From the NCBI GenBank assembly GCA_012295275.1, contig CM022665.1, positions 23,195,002 to 23,242,501 of the forward strand: DNA of 47,500 nt. Direction: 5' to 3'. A model generated the notes under the pieces. It was not told where the DNA came from. It did no database searches and saw only the letters and a program-made list of their open reading frames with translations. The position numbers and the translations under genes were made by a program. Positions 30,851-45,455 of the stretch are shown one piece after another; position 1 is the first letter of the stretch, and each line of letters begins with the position of its first letter. This DNA is from Chrysomallon squamiferum (taxonomy: Eukaryota; Mollusca; Gastropoda; Neomphalida; Peltospiridae).

Positions 30851-31056
30851 TTAGGATTTTGAATATTCTCTGTCTTATGTACGTCTTAACAGACTCTGCA
30901 CACAGAAAATATTCGGGAACGCACTGGCGCAGGAGGACAAAGTCTAATCATGACCTCACAAACCCGCCAGGTGCCGCTGACGAGACTCGAACGTATGGCA
31001 CCCATCCGCCCACACTTCGAAGGCGGACGATGTTACCGTTCGGCCACCGAGACAAC
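30851..31056 (-). mobile_element. tRNA-derived SINE
   Basis: The minus strand begins with a tRNA-like head carrying an RNA polymerase III A box (TGGCCGAACGG, 31046-31036) and a B box (GTTCGAGTC, 30992-30984). A non-tRNA body follows, including GTTCCCGAATATT and GACAGAGAATATTCAAAATCC. The body recurs without the head at 13975-14052, which marks this as a mobile SINE and not a tRNA gene. It lies in the long 5' intron of gene B. Confidence 0.8.
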
Positions 31057-31290
31057 CCTATATACGTACGTATGTTTGTAGGTATGTATGCATGTATGTA
31101 AGTGTGTTTCCCTGTGTTTATGGATGTATTGGTGTGTGTATGTGTGTATGTACGTATGTATGCACTGATGTATGTACATATCTCAGTATATAATGTATGC
31201 ATATATGCATAGATATTTATATATTTATATGTATATCTGTGTATGTATATATGTATGCATGTATGTGTGTGTTTCTGCGTGTAGGTGTAT
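31057..31290. repeat. Imperfect (GTAT)n/(GT)n microsatellite
   Basis: TATG/TGTA-rich DNA flanks the head end of the SINE. The open frames over it are low-complexity. Confidence 0.8.
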
Positions 31291-31471
31291 GTACGTTCAT
31301 TCGGTTATTATACAAATTAAATTAATGTGTTAAGCAAAACTTCATTTTAAAATGCATTAAATAGTATTAGACACTGAAATTTTACTTTCGAGAGAAAACC
31401 TAGAACACACTACTAAATAAATAACATAGTATAGGAATAAATAAAAACGTAAAAAAATTCGAAGTACTTAC

Positions 31472-31515
31472 AGTTCAGTGTACAAAAGTTTTCTGTATCA
31501 AAACTGTCAACTGTG
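31472..31515 (-). other. Gene B noncoding first exon (5' UTR)
   Basis: The donor GAACT|GTAAGT has its GT at 31471-31470. The 5' end is estimated from the TATA box about 30 nt upstream. The organisation matches gene A: a noncoding exon, a long intron, then the signal-peptide exon. Confidence 0.55.
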
Positions 31516-31537
31516 TGTAACATAGACCTGAGCTTGG

Positions 31538-31633
31538 TTTTTATACATTTTCGTCTTTTGCATATTCAAATTTACAAATTCTATTTAAAAGGGTGTTTCA
31601 AGGGTACCCGACATCTAATCGGTTTCTCATTGG
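31538..31633 (-). promoter_or_regulatory. Gene B core promoter: TATA box and CCAAT box
   Basis: TATAAAAA lies at 31545-31538 on the minus strand, and CCAAT at 31633-31629, about 86 nt upstream of it. The sequence read on the plus strand around the CCAAT box (ATTGGCTGCCTG) resembles that of gene A (ATTGGTGGCTG). Confidence 0.65.
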
Positions 31634-32007
31634 CTGCCTGTGTAAAGGTGTGGACTTACGTCAAACAACAATTATTATAATTTAAATAGCGGTAACAAAT
31701 ATGTAAATACTAATGAACTTACTCTTAACAATGACTCATTCCTTGAAAAGAGGTCACTTGTACATCCTTTGACGTTGCTGCGTTCTCTTCTCTTATTGGT
31801 TCTCTTCATAATCTGTTCACCTTTGTTCACACCTTTCTGGAAAATTTGACAGCTTATGACATGTAATATGAAGATCATTTTTATCGCGTATATAAGTAAA
31901 CAAAACTGAATAACTGGAAAACAAGACAGGAGTCTAGCAATAAATATTTGTATTATATGTTATGCTCCTTGTTCTATTCTTTCATTATGTTTTCTCTTTT
32001 AATGTTT

Positions 32008-32042
<35 letters not shown>

Positions 32043-32302
32043 TTATTATAATTATTATATTTTTAAGAGAAAAAAACTTTTTTTGTTTTGAGGAAAATTT
32101 TATGCATAGTGAATTACGAAATAACTGTATATACTATGCATTAAAATTACCAAATATTAATAACCTTAATGAGTTCATTCATTTCTTAAGTGAATTATCT
32201 ATTTAATTATTTATTACTTTACTCTAAACTGTTGTATCTGTTATATATATAAAAAACTGACATCTAATCAAATGAAGAAATTAGAGAGAGAGAGAGAGCT
32301 CT
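31634..32302. other. Spacer upstream of the gene B promoter
   Basis: No gene is supported. A long poly(T) run occupies about 32007-32041, and a short (GA)n lies at about 32284-32299. Confidence 0.6.
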
Positions 32303-32480
32303 CTGAGCTGTTTTATCAAAGTTCATGGTACTGAACATAAGAGCCTTTGTTGAACATTACCTCTCAAGTCAACGAACCTTTCCTTGAAAATTTCTAAAAG
32401 TATTATAAGTATTTGTCATAATGTTCGCATGTGCAGTGAATGACTGTAAATGACTATTATATATGCAAATCAACTGTTTG

Positions 32481-32564
<84 letters not shown>

Positions 32565-33492
32565 TTTATACTAGTCGTGCAGCGAATTACTTTTTGGGAG
32601 AATAGGAATAACCACCATTTTAAAGCACGAGCAAGTCTCATTTAATAAGGAGTAAGAGCAAAAGTAATTAGGAAGGTTTATTCTATCTATCACATATTTT
32701 TCTATGTTGTTTCACTTTTAAAATAAACTATAAACAGTTAAACCTAATAAATATATCAATGTTTTCTGAATCGTTTCTCATATGGTTAAAAAACGATGTC
32801 AATTGTATTTTTCACTGACATATTTACTTGTTTATTTCTTTATTTATACATTTATTTATTTATTTATTCATTTATTTATTTATTTATTTATTTATTTTAA
32901 TATTTGCATAATAGTATTATTTATTAAACTTTAATGTTCAGGGTTTCCCTTAACTTGTGTCTTGTATTATATATAATGTTTTTATGTAGAAACTACGCAC
33001 CCGAGATAATCATAATCTACATTATTTACACATAACATTCAGGACCAGATAGATAATAAATGAGGAACACGGGAGCAATATATTACTCCATTGGAATAAC
33101 TGAACAAGGCAATCTTAATATGTAGATTCCTATAAACGGTAAAACACATAATACAGCTTTTTATAAACTAGTCTTTGACATAGCAAATAGTCCATCGGGT
33201 GCAAAGCAGTTTTGTAACAAAACGACAACTACAACTTCATTCATTTACTTATGTTGTATATCCTTACTTAAATACATTACCACGACGCGTTTACTATATA
33301 GCAGAGGGAAACAGACATAAACGGATAATTCTTCAGCAGGCGCACAATGAAGAATTGATCCTGCTACCCATCACATTCAGGTCATAACCCCGTCACCAAG
33401 CCACAGCCGTCTCTGTTTATTGTTAATCTCCTTAGATTTTGTTTTATAATTTTTAATTTTTTCAATAATTTTGTACTTACTTTGTATATACA
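32303..33492 (+). repeat. Tandem duplication, unit 1
   Basis: Direct repeat of about 33648-34580, starting at CTGAGCTGTTTTATCA. It includes GTTCGCATGTGCAGTGAATG, a (GA)n tract (32485-32561) and an end sharing CACCAAGCCACAGCCGTCTC. Unit 2 lacks about 300 bp present here (about 32880-33230). The open frame MRLARALK...SLSL on the minus strand occurs in both units but is mostly (CT)n and not credible as a gene. Confidence 0.85.
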
Positions 33493-33537
33493 TACACACA
33501 CTCATATATATATATATACATATGTGTGTATGTGTAA

Positions 33538-33634
33538 TTTTATTTAAACATATTCACGTATCCCGTACTGATTTGTCATCGGGAGTAACTCGCAGATACA
33601 TAATGCACGCAAAGCTTTAAAATATTCCCCACAT
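33538..33634 (+). repeat. Interspersed repeat R, copy 2
   Basis: Same element as 14538-14626, with a small insertion (GGGAGTAACT) in the middle. It lies between the two units of the 32.3/33.6 kb duplication. Confidence 0.7.
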
Positions 33635-33647
33635 CTTATCTACATAT

Positions 33648-34580
<933 letters not shown>

Positions 34581-35662
34581 TAATGCAGATTTGGTTTTTA
34601 TTTTCTGTTTTATGGTTTTTGATTTTTGTTTGACTGTTTACTTATGTCGGTGAATATGTTCGTGTTTTTGTTTTAAGTAACATTTTTATATAATTAACGA
34701 TTTCTATTTTAAAATAAATATGATACAGATTCCTGTGTTAAACTTTTCTTAAGTAAACTTTTTCTTTCAATATATTTAAGATATTGTATAAATTATTAAA
34801 TATTCTCTAAAATATTCAGAGACATGAGGTGGCCGTGTTTCTAGGCTTTCTTTAATTGTCTGTCTGTTTGTTTGTTTATTTATTTATTTCATAAACAATA
34901 TTAATGAGAAACTAGTTGACATAGGATCTTTTAGTGTAAACACTTACATTTTAGAAGAAGAAAAAATTTTACAGTTTGTAAGAAAGATGATTGCACAATA
35001 TTGGAGTCTGACCTAGTGAAAATATAACAAGTTGTCAAATAAATGACATCCGGTTCTTTATTATGCGGTATTTCTTATAAAGATTATAGCTAATTTAAAA
35101 AAGAAAGATCGCATCTTCAAAAGAGGTTTAGAATTACACACACCATGATTGCAATAAAATCTTATAAACAGGGAACTAGTTCATGCACGAAAATATCATT
35201 TAAAAAAAATACATATATACATACAAGAAATATACGTTTTAATAAAACCATTTTTTTTTTCTCTTTTCAGTAGAATAAAATTTTATTTTAAATGGCTATT
35301 TGAAGGGTTTCGTGCTGTTTGAACACGAACGTCTTTTGCACACGTATGTGTATATGAGAGGGTATGCATGCATATATGTGTGTGATTCATTTAAATGAAC
35401 CATATATTTAATTTAAATGGATAACAGTCCTTTATTTAGGACCATCCGGTTTTTTCTTTCAACCTCTAAACTTACATTATACTTTATAGTTATCTTTGTT
35501 ACAACATTTAGTGTATCAAAAGTAAATATTTCTTTGTTTTCCACTGGTGACAGTTCGATAAAGCGTGTAAGGTGACCTGTCATTAATAAAAATATCCTTT
35601 ACCTACAGTTGCTACAGGGATTCTTTGGTTCTGACGAAAACCCAGGTTTGATAGCCCTAGAG
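34581..35662. other. Noncoding spacer
   Basis: AT-rich, with no exon, RNA gene or clear repeat recognised. Confidence 0.55.
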
Positions 35663-35930
35663 CAGTGATGCGCAAAAATCTGATTTTATAGTCCGCGGCG
35701 TCTAACTTCACTGACACTATGGCCGCACAAATTTCAATGTGATTACGTAAAATCTGAAAGCGTAACCTGTATGATTTTGCATAATTTTCTAACAACGAAC
35801 CTTTGTGACAGTCATACGAATTTCATGCTGTATGAGTGTTTACCCTGTCACGCAGCTTCAATGAGACATTAAATGTGATGAGTCGACGCCCTTCCCACGG
35901 CCGAATGCGGCCGTAGGTTCCGCACCCCTG
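35663..35930 (+). mobile_element. hAT-like MITE, internally shortened copy
   Basis: The termini are CAGTGATGCGCAAA at the left and the complement of CAGGGGTGCGGAAC at the right. The 8-bp flanks CCCTAGAG (35655-35662) and CTCTAGAA (35931-35938) agree at 6 of 8 positions, like hAT target-site duplications. Internal sequence ACTTCACTGACACTATGGCC is shared with the copy at 36898-37314. There is no coding capacity. Confidence 0.8.
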
Positions 35931-35938
35931 CTCTAGAA

Positions 35939-36897
35939 AAAACCAGCAGCCTTATAGCATAGATAAAATCTTCAACAAAAGCAACAAAACTTCGTGAAAA
36001 CGTGTGAACGTCTAGAATGATATTTGTACTGTATGTATTAGAATTTTTTTGTTCATTAATATTAATTTTAAATAATCATTTATTATTCAGTTTGTCTCAA
36101 ATGTATTGTTATACAAATGTTTTATCAATAGTCTAAGAAAAAAAAATACATTCTCTCAATGAAATCTTCTTCTTAAATTCTTCACAACAAATTACTTCTG
36201 CTCCTAAATCCACGCTGATTGATTTCATATTATTATAATATTAACACTAAAAATGTCTACTACTATTTTATGTCATCAGTCAGAGTATCCCACTCTAGAA
36301 CGCCTTATTTTTATGAAGCTGGGCGTGATACAGTCAGTGGGAATAGCACTAACTGGCGACATCGAGTAGAGAATAGAGTTATTTTTTAAAATCCACATCA
36401 TTAATCTTTACAGGAGTGGGCCAGGTTCTACCACTTAACTTCATTTTTTGTCAACGGACAAAATGTAATATCCGTCAGGGTAACGTCCGTCACACACAAT
36501 TTATGTAATAATTTTATACTTTGTTTTCAAGGTGAATTGTAAGTAACAGTCTTCTACAAGCATGTCATCTTCACTCCAATGGCAAATATTTGTTTCATCA
36601 GTTTTATGGTATCAGCCCATTTGTCTCATACGTAACTTCCGTTACGTATTTCTGATTACCCATCAAGCCATAAATATCCCTGGCTCTTTTCCCTCTGATC
36701 ATAATAATCATCAGAATAACTTGAGAGGTGCAAGATATCACGGATTATATGGCCAGTTTCACTGTATACTGAAAACCTTAGATGGTGGTTATTATCTTAT
36801 GACATCAATCTTTAGTGATTTTAAAATTCTATTTACATCCTCGCTACCATAAAGCAAAGTGATCAACAATAATAATAATGTTTCTGAAACACTAAAT
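35939..36897. other. Noncoding spacer between the two MITEs
   Basis: One plus-strand open frame (36562-36852) lacks splice sites, domains or composition supporting it. Nothing else is recognised. Confidence 0.5.
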
Positions 36898-37314
36898 CAG
36901 GGGTGCGCAAATTTTCTGATCTTGTAGGTCGCAGTGCTTTAACTTCACTGACACTATGGCCGCACAAATTTCATTCTGATTACGTAAAATCTGAAAACGT
37001 AACCTGTGTGACTTTAAATGCTGCATATTAAATAATAGTTGCATTTACATGGCTCACTGAGAATTGACTTCATCTCTCTAAGATTACAATAAAATTCATA
37101 ATAAAAAAGTTATTATTATTATTCATTATTTTTCTTAAATTACAACTTTAAAACTGTCGGATCCAAAAATGAACGCCTTGTTGTGTATTTGACAGACGTA
37201 GGAAACTCATCGTGTGTGAGTGTTTATACTGACACGCAGCCTCGTTCTGTTTCAAATGAAACGTTAAATGTGGTGAGGCGACATCCTTCCCTCGACCACA
37301 CGTTGCGCACCCTG
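36898..37314 (+). mobile_element. hAT-like MITE with perfect 8-bp target-site duplication
   Basis: The element runs from CAGGGGTGCGCAAA to the complementary end TTGCGCACCCTG. It is flanked by CACTAAAT on both sides (36890-36897 and 37315-37322). The terminal sequence and 8-bp duplication are typical of hAT superfamily nonautonomous elements. It is 417 bp and noncoding. Confidence 0.88.
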
Positions 37315-37439
37315 CACTAAATTAAGTCTGTTTGCCTTTTAAAAAATATGAAAATGATCTAATAGGTAAAGGGACTTAATTTAGTCAATAACAACGAGTT
37401 TTACCACTACACGAGTTCTGTCCCTTACTGATAATCTAT

Positions 37440-37470
37440 AGCGTGCGTGTATGAATGTATGCAATATGAA

Positions 37471-37543
<73 letters not shown>

Positions 37544-40500
37544 TAATAATAAATTAATAAAATAAACTGGATTTACTTTAGGCAAATTAGTAAAATTCGT
37601 TCGGAATGTGTTTTATCATTTTGGAATGCAATATGAATATATGAAAGAGAAAATTTAAGCAAAATTATTTGTTTGATAATAATTAAAATATGTACTGCTA
37701 GATAGCTACAAACGGGAGACATGAAAATGTGTTGTCAGCATAATATTCGTAAAACATAAAATAATTAAGAAAAAGGATAAAAGTTATCTTGATATATATG
37801 TACACACTATTCCGATTTAACAATATTTGCTTATCCCCAAATAATTATGTTTCAAATTAGTTTATTAAATTTGAAAAAAGTCTACTCTGATGGCTGTAAA
37901 CAAAATAAGAAAAATAAGAATTATAATAAAATAAAATGTTTTTTTTGAGTTAAAGAACGATTTCAAAAATAATAGTTTATTATTACTAATGTTATTTTTT
38001 GTTTCTTTCTGTTTGTCGTTGATTTAATGTTCAGATTTTTTTTTATAATATCATAATTAATAAAATTATTTCATTTATTTGTATTCTAGTATTTTGTCAT
38101 TTTCAGGCTTAAAAATTGACTGTTTACCGACTTCTATATTCACAGAAGTTAAAACTTCTTGGCTGTTGTTATTTGTTTATTTATGTTATTATATAGAAAT
38201 GTTCATCACGTGAATAAATCACTGAAAAAAAGAAATAAAATTAAAGGAAACAAAACGTTTAGTTTTGAAATATAATAACGTATTTTCCTCATTAAATTTT
38301 AATTAATTGTTTGAAGGAAAGCAGCAACATGATTATAGTTTCCACTTCTTGTACTTTGTTTAGATTCTTTGGTTTCAGTACAATAATCATAGATATTGCT
38401 CAATATCTTTATTATACTGTTAATATTCCCCATGCCAGCTGTGATAACGCAGTTCTATTCGTTCAGTATTCGCTTCGTAAGATTATTTTAGTTTACACTG
38501 TCATTTATTTTATTTATTTACTGTTTATTTTGTTGAAAACTGTTTCAAGAGAAGTTTTATTTGAGCCTTTTAGTGTTATTTTTTCAAATCAGTCAGTAAA
38601 TGTGTAAATAACAGGGCAGTAGGGGTTAAGGTCGTGATATCAGCTACAATTTGTTCGTATACCGATTTTCTCAAAGTGTACGTTTAACTTAAACAACATT
38701 AAATATTAATTAAATATTATTTGAAACTTTAATGCAAAAAGAAATGAAAACATTAGTAAAAATAAAAAGTAAATTAGTAATAACAAATTTGTATTCTCGA
38801 TGAATCGTCGAACATACTTAATCGTTGGGATATAAAACAAAGACGCTGATAAATATTGTATGAATAAAACAAATTTAAAAGTGATGTTTATCCTAGACAC
38901 CGTACAATAAAACACAGGTCTTCTATCTTCTAGTAATTTTGTTATCTGTAGTTGTTATTATTATTATTATTGTCGTTGTTTCCTCTGTTAAACCTGATAT
39001 AAGATACTAACACAATCTATTAATTTATTTGTAGTCTAATACCTACTCATGAAAAGAAAGAAAGAAAGAAAAAAAGCACAATCTAATCTCGTCAAAATAA
39101 TGTTAATCTCGTTCTCTGGTTTATTTCCACGACCGTGTTTGCTTTCACAGAGCTTGTAATTACAATCATACCAAATATACAAGAGCTGGGGTGAATTTAG
39201 TATTAAAGTAATGAAGCTGAAACTTCAGGGCCGCTGTTACCAGAAGCGACTTCAGCCCACATTTCTTCAAAATTTTAATCAACATCTAAGATGTGTCTAT
39301 AGTTTTAAAACCTGTCATTGGACCTTGCTGCAGTAAGGCTTTCGTTTTCAACAATCCATAGACCGTGAAAATAAAATAACAATACATAATTTTCACTAAA
39401 ACTGCAAATAACAAACAACAAAATAAGTGCAACAATTTTATTAATTTTGAATTGAAACAAAATTAAAATATTAAATAATTTACGGGTTCAAAAACTAATA
39501 ACAGAAACGGAAATCAAAATAATCACTATTGTTTATTTTGTAATATTGTTGTGTATTAGTTACTGACTATTTCATTAACTTTATTTTGCCCCCTCACCCG
39601 CCAAAAAGAGAGAGAAAAAAAAAAACACAACAAGAAACAAACAAACAAAACAATGTGTTTTTTGTTTTGTTTTTTAGTGTCTTTTTTGTTTTTACAAAGT
39701 GAAAATGATGTATTTTGGGAATGATAACAATGTCTTGTTATTATTATTTAAACAAGAAAATTAATCCTCAATTTTCTGAACTTGTTTAAGAAGTTGTGGT
39801 GTGTCTTTCATTAAGTGCATTGAATCAGAGTAAATACAAATGTGTAATAAATCAGTTGAATAAAGGTGTAACTAAACACATTGTTTCTTAGATAGCATTT
39901 TGAATTTTGTGGTGCTCTGACATTTATTTCTGAATTTTAATATTACCTGGACGTTCTCATGCCTGGAGATAAGATGATTACGAAATATTTGAATTACATC
40001 TTTGACAAATATTAGTTTAGATACAATAATCTTTATTTAGTTATCCGCTTGAAAAGCATTAAAAAAAGAATGATTCTGATGGCAAAAACATCATAACTAT
40101 GTTTCATTATAGTACACCGATTAAAACAAAATAAATAAATAAATAATAATAAAAAATAATACAAACATTCAAAATATTAATTGTAGATTTCAGTGTTGTT
40201 TGTTATTTTTATTTACTTTAGTGGTTTCCTTGGCTCTGTTCCTTTATTTCTTTTGAAAAAATCCAAACTGATCAGTAATAAAATGTTTGTTTGATTTTAA
40301 AATTCTCATGATCTGTTCTATTTATTTCTTCTTCTTGACTCCTATCAAAGTAAATTAAGTAAACGTAACCATCCAAGAAGATTATTACCATAAAGAAGAA
40401 TATCAAAGAATGAAATCCAGATGTTCTATTGACCATCACTTATAGAATTGTCCCCCAGAATTAAGAAAGACGCCAAACAGCCAGAAGAAAAAAACAATAT

Positions 40501-41386
40501 CTGGAAGTAAAAAGACCAGCAAGTAAAGAAACTGTAAATGGATGGCCAAAATGTATTTACTATCAGGAAGCCTCTGAAAGAATTCAGCATTCCCAGAACA
40601 GTTTGTACAAGAAAATATCAATTGTCTAAATAAGAATATTGCTGATTAACCCAACACCACAAACACACTTTAATTGACCTCTACAAGAACAAAGATTCCC
40701 ATTTCTTTCAATATATCTTCTTTTTTTAAAATATTTTCATGCTGCCAAAGGTAGACTGCAACTAACTAGACAAACTATAGGAATTATTTAAGTCCAATTT
40801 GACTTCAATAAAATTAAAATTTGCATTAGTTCAGCAAGAATGGAACAAGCTGAAAACCTGATTATTGAAACAAAAAAGTATCTATCAGTAACAACTATGA
40901 TAGATTATTATTATAATTATTATTATCATTATTATTATAATTTTTTTTTTTTTTTTTTTTTATCGGCGTGTATTGTTAATTAACAAAATACATTTTCATT
41001 ATAGCAAAAAGTTCAAAATGTGCAAATAAAATAAATGCTTGTGGTTGTGTTTCTGATTAGATATCTTAAAAATTATGAGTTTTAAAATACCTTTCAGAAT
41101 TACCAGCCTTTTATCTTCCTGCAGATGATGACATATTGTCAAAATGTGTACAAATACGTTCAATTTATCAAAAATACAAAACTCAGATATTAACTATTGC
41201 GTATCTTTGACAGATCTGTACACTATCATTTAAATACATCTCTACAAAGCCATTTTATGTCTTTCGATAGTGAAAAACTATCAGTCTAATTTTCTTCATT
41301 CAGGTACAGCTCTGTCAAAGAGTAAAAATAAGCAAGTCACTATTATACGGATTTCATAATGAAATAGAAATTATAGGTCGAATATT
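37440..41386 (+). repeat. Segmental duplication X, copy 2
   Basis: Matches about 19560-22834, including the 3' flank immediately downstream of the terminal EGF-ZP exon. The blocks at about 38486-38917 and 38918-39117 are in the reverse order relative to copy 1. A copy-1 stretch of about 285 bp is missing near 39328. (TAAA)n and (TAA)n lie at about 37468-37555, and poly(T) near 40942-40961. No gene is supported. Confidence 0.8.
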
Positions 41387-41561
41387 TTATTGTTTGGCGA
41401 CCATGCGTGGGATGTCGTAGGACCCTGTTTCGTACAGATTCTGTTTGCTGCCCTCCACGTTACGTCGTGATGACACAACTCGAACAATGAAAACGAGGCA
41501 GATCACGAGGAGGATGAAACACGCCACCGCCATCGCAACCACAGCCGCCGTCATTTTGTTG
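41387..41561 (-). pseudogene. Orphan truncated transmembrane exon at the X/Y junction
   Basis: Encodes NKMTAAVVAMAVACFILL through the tail YETGSYDIPRMVAKQ and a stop (41387-41389). It is cut at its 5' end exactly where segment Y begins (41563). The acceptor and all upstream exons are missing, so it cannot splice normally. It lies about 2.2 kb downstream of gene C. Confidence 0.88.
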
Positions 41562-41562
41562 A

Positions 41563-42027
41563 AATGTGTCTGAAGTAACCGGATATTCAGTATTAAATAA
41601 ACAGTAGTAATATTTCTGTTCATTTTCATTTTTAGAATCATTTTAATATTGTATAGGTGTGGGAGCCAAAAGGCCCGCTGTGCAAGTAAAATATTATTAC
41701 TAAAACATCAGCTGGAATTGAATGTCACAGAAAATTTACATTCAAACGTAATCCTACCCACACAGTAATCCCTAGATGACGTATTCTTAAAAGTATTGTT
41801 AAACTGTTACTATGCCCTTAATATTACCCGTTGTTAATATTGTTACATAACGAAACAGTACACTTCATAATTATTCTTAGCTAATCACATACCTACCTTT
41901 AATGACGTTGTTATATATTGCTAAACATTTTATTGTTGGGTTTTGGGGGCAGGCTGTTGTCTCCTTCATTTCTTTATTTTATTTTATTTTTTTCGTTTTA
42001 TTTTATTTTTTTATTTTTTTCGTTTTA

Positions 42028-42067
<40 letters not shown>

Positions 42068-42146
42068 TTTTTTGTTTCGTTTTGTTTGTTTGCTTCTTTT
42101 ATTTTATTTTATTTTATTTTTTTTATTGTAGATGCTTTGACTATCC

Positions 42147-42211
<65 letters not shown>

Positions 42212-42956
42212 AAGTATATATATTTGTATGTCTGTGTGTCCTTGTGCTTAAATGTATATGTATGTATGCATGCATGGAAGTATGTTTGTATATATGTCTG
42301 TCGGAATATGTTTCTCTGTCTTTGCATATAATGTTTTGTGTTTGTATATATGCATGTATGTCACTATATTTGTGTGTAAGACTATGTATTTGTGTATAAC
42401 TATGTGCCTTTGTAATGCATGTGTGTATGGATACAACTAAATGTATGTAGTATGTTCTAATGTGTGTTTCGAGAGGTAAATCAGTGTAAGATGCACACTC
42501 GTTGCCAACGACTTACTTAAAGTAGATTCATTTGTGATAGTTCCTTTATCGTAACATATGTACTAAGCATATATTTCAGCAAATATCCTAAATCATAATG
42601 TTTTGTATGAATATGCGCTTCTGTGTATACGTGTGTTTATATCTGTAAGTCTGCATGCCTAGTATGTTTGTACGTACGTATTTATTATATGTTGCATTTG
42701 TGCCCAAATCTATATACATAATGTAAAAGTATGGCGGTATTTCAAAACATAAGAAGAAGGAGAAGAAGAAGAGAAACAGGAGAATGAGTGCTACAAAGAG
42801 CAGGGAACTCAAGTACAATTTAAAAGAGAAATACTATCACAGTTGTCTCCCCGTCTCCCTGTTTAAAAATATTTAGAAAACGGAATAATAATAATAATAA
42901 TATCGTTATTATTATTAGTGACGTTATTATAATTACTAGCATCATTATCATCATCA

Positions 42957-43008
<52 letters not shown>

Positions 43009-43790
43009 CAACATATTTTAAGTACTATTAAAAGGCTTCATAAGTATGACTAAGACCGCACATAGAAGAAGAACGGAAATCTGTTGTTGCCGCTAATCTT
43101 TTGGGATGAGCAGCAATGAATATTTTATGTACACCTTCCCATACCAAGATCATCACTGGGACCATGGCCTATGTATTAAGAAGAAAACTCACAATCGTAA
43201 AGTGCATTATTATTTTAATATACTTTTTCTCTGGCTTTAAAATGATAATATTAGTAATATTTTGATTTGTTGTTGATTAGATTAACAAAACAGATGTGCT
43301 GATTCTGGCTGAAGCATAATAATTCAAAAAAAAAAAAAAAATTAAAAAGATCTGAAACAAAATACGAGAGTGCACTCACTTCTATTACGGGACTAAACAA
43401 ATTGATTAATCATTTAGAACTTTTAAAATATATAAAAATTAACAACAAAAAATAAATTCTAAATATGAAGAAACCGAAGGAGGAGAGTTTAAATTCACTT
43501 AAATAAAAAAGTTAAATTCATTGAATTTTATGAAAATTCATAGAGTAAAACTTTAATATTTTCATTAAAATTTAAAAAAAAAACCAACAGAGTGCATGGA
43601 ATATTGGCAGTTTGGTAGTAATAAGCGGAAATACAGTAACAAACATTTGAAAGCAGCTGATAATAATTTCAATAAAAGTGAAATGTGAAAATGTTTTTAC
43701 GCCATATCGATTATATAATATTACAGGAATATATATATTTTTTTTTTACAAAACTGTTCCTGGGTAAGATACTTTCCACAAAGGAACAAG
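41563..43790 (+). repeat. Segmental duplication Y, copy 2 (3' flank of gene C)
   Basis: Near-identical to 16541-18780. The main differences are (TTA)n lengths (about 42029-42065, 42150-42210, 42957-43008) and a poly(A) run that shrank near 43573. No gene is supported; the frames of L, Y or I runs are repeat artefacts. Confidence 0.88.
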
Positions 43791-45356
43791 TTAATGTTTG
43801 CTGGCGACCATTCGTGGGATCTCGTAGGACCCTGTTTCGTACAGATTCTGTTTGCTGCCCTCCACGTTACGTCGTGATGACACAACTCGAACAATGAAAA
43901 CGAGGCAGATCACGAGGAGGATGAAACACGCCACCGCCATCGCAACCACTGCCGCCGTCATTTTGTTGACGTCGACGCATTCTGTTTCAGGTTTCTGTTG
44001 CTCAAAATCTGTAAGAAAACTGTCTGTATATAATTTGCGATAAAGGTTTCTCTGACATTGCTATTGGTATTTATTATTAGTTCGGACGTACAGTGAGACA
44101 TTAAAAAGAATACCGATTTATCAAGCATTCTTTTTCATAGCACAATACCACAGTTAATTTTTATATGCAATATATCCAATATTTCTTAAATTATATAACT
44201 TATTTACAAGAATAAATCGTTCAAAATAAACTGATTTAAATACTGTATGAAAGCTTGTTTTTATTACCAGGTTATTTGAGACAGACTTTTTTTAATTTAA
44301 TTTTTATTATCTCTCTTTTTCTTTCTTTCCTTCTTTTTATTCTCTCTGTCTGTCTGTCTATCTCTATCTCTTTGTCTCTCTTTCTAAACTTTCAAAATGT
44401 TCCAACAACGCACTTACTATTCTGAAGCGACTCAACCACGTTGATCTTATAGTTAACAATTCTTGTTGTGTTGTCTGCAATCTGAGTTGATCTCTTTCTT
44501 CTTTTTGAACACTGTAATATTCGTTTAAAATCATCTAATTATTTTGTTTCTAAAGTTTTTAAATTGTTCCTCTTCTTTTTCTTCAATTTTCTTATTTTTT
44601 TTATTATTACTGTTATTTTTTAATTTATTATTATATCTATATCTATATCTATATCTATCCATATATATAGATATAATTTAGCTATACTATTGTGTTAAGG
44701 TGTTCATACATAAATTTCTTATTTGCATAATTCCAAAATGGCCGCCAAATACAACATTCAACAGTATCTGGACTTCTACCTAACTTACATAATTGTTCTT
44801 AATCGCTAGGACAATGTTTGACCAATTTGCAATTTAGCATAACAATTGGACATAAAAAAAAAAAAAAAAAAAAAAACGTGTTTGAACGATACTGTTATTA
44901 GGTAATCAGTACTGATAATGGAGTTACCGTAGATGCGGCACATGCTGCATCGGAAACGTCAAGACATGTTTTAATTGTGAAGGTCCACGTCAGATCAGTT
45001 GCGTCGTTGAATTTCACAACGAATAAAACTGCAGTGGCTTCCAGAGGATTGGTCCCGCTAGTAGCTGGCGCTGGTGATCCTACAAAAGCTTCTGTAGCAG
45101 TCTGAGGACAGCTGAAGAATGAGAATTTCAGAACTATCGTTTTACATTCATATCATTATCATCTTCATCAGCATTATCATCATCATCATCATCATCATCA
45201 CTGATTTCTTAACAAAATGTTATTCCTGCTGCGATTAAAATGCAGTAGTCTGGAAATTATATTCACTGTTTATTTACTATCCATTATCTGTTTTCAATAG
45301 TTCTATAACTATCAACAACAATACTGCTTGATAAATAGATGTGATTAATAAATGTA

Positions 45357-45455
<99 letters not shown>

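Noticed and set aside
30948-31202. Functional tRNA gene on the minus strand
   Set aside because: A and B boxes are present, but I could not form a proper acceptor stem or anticodon arm, and the downstream body recurs elsewhere as a dispersed repeat. It is called a SINE instead.
32369-32641. Conserved minus-strand frame MRLARALK.WLFLFSQKVI in both tandem units
   Set aside because: The shared N-terminal 25 residues result from the DNA duplication, and the remainder is a (CT)n run. There is no splice or promoter support.
36562-36852. 96-aa plus-strand open frame
   Set aside because: No homology I recognise, no splice context, and it lies between two transposons. Length is compatible with chance.
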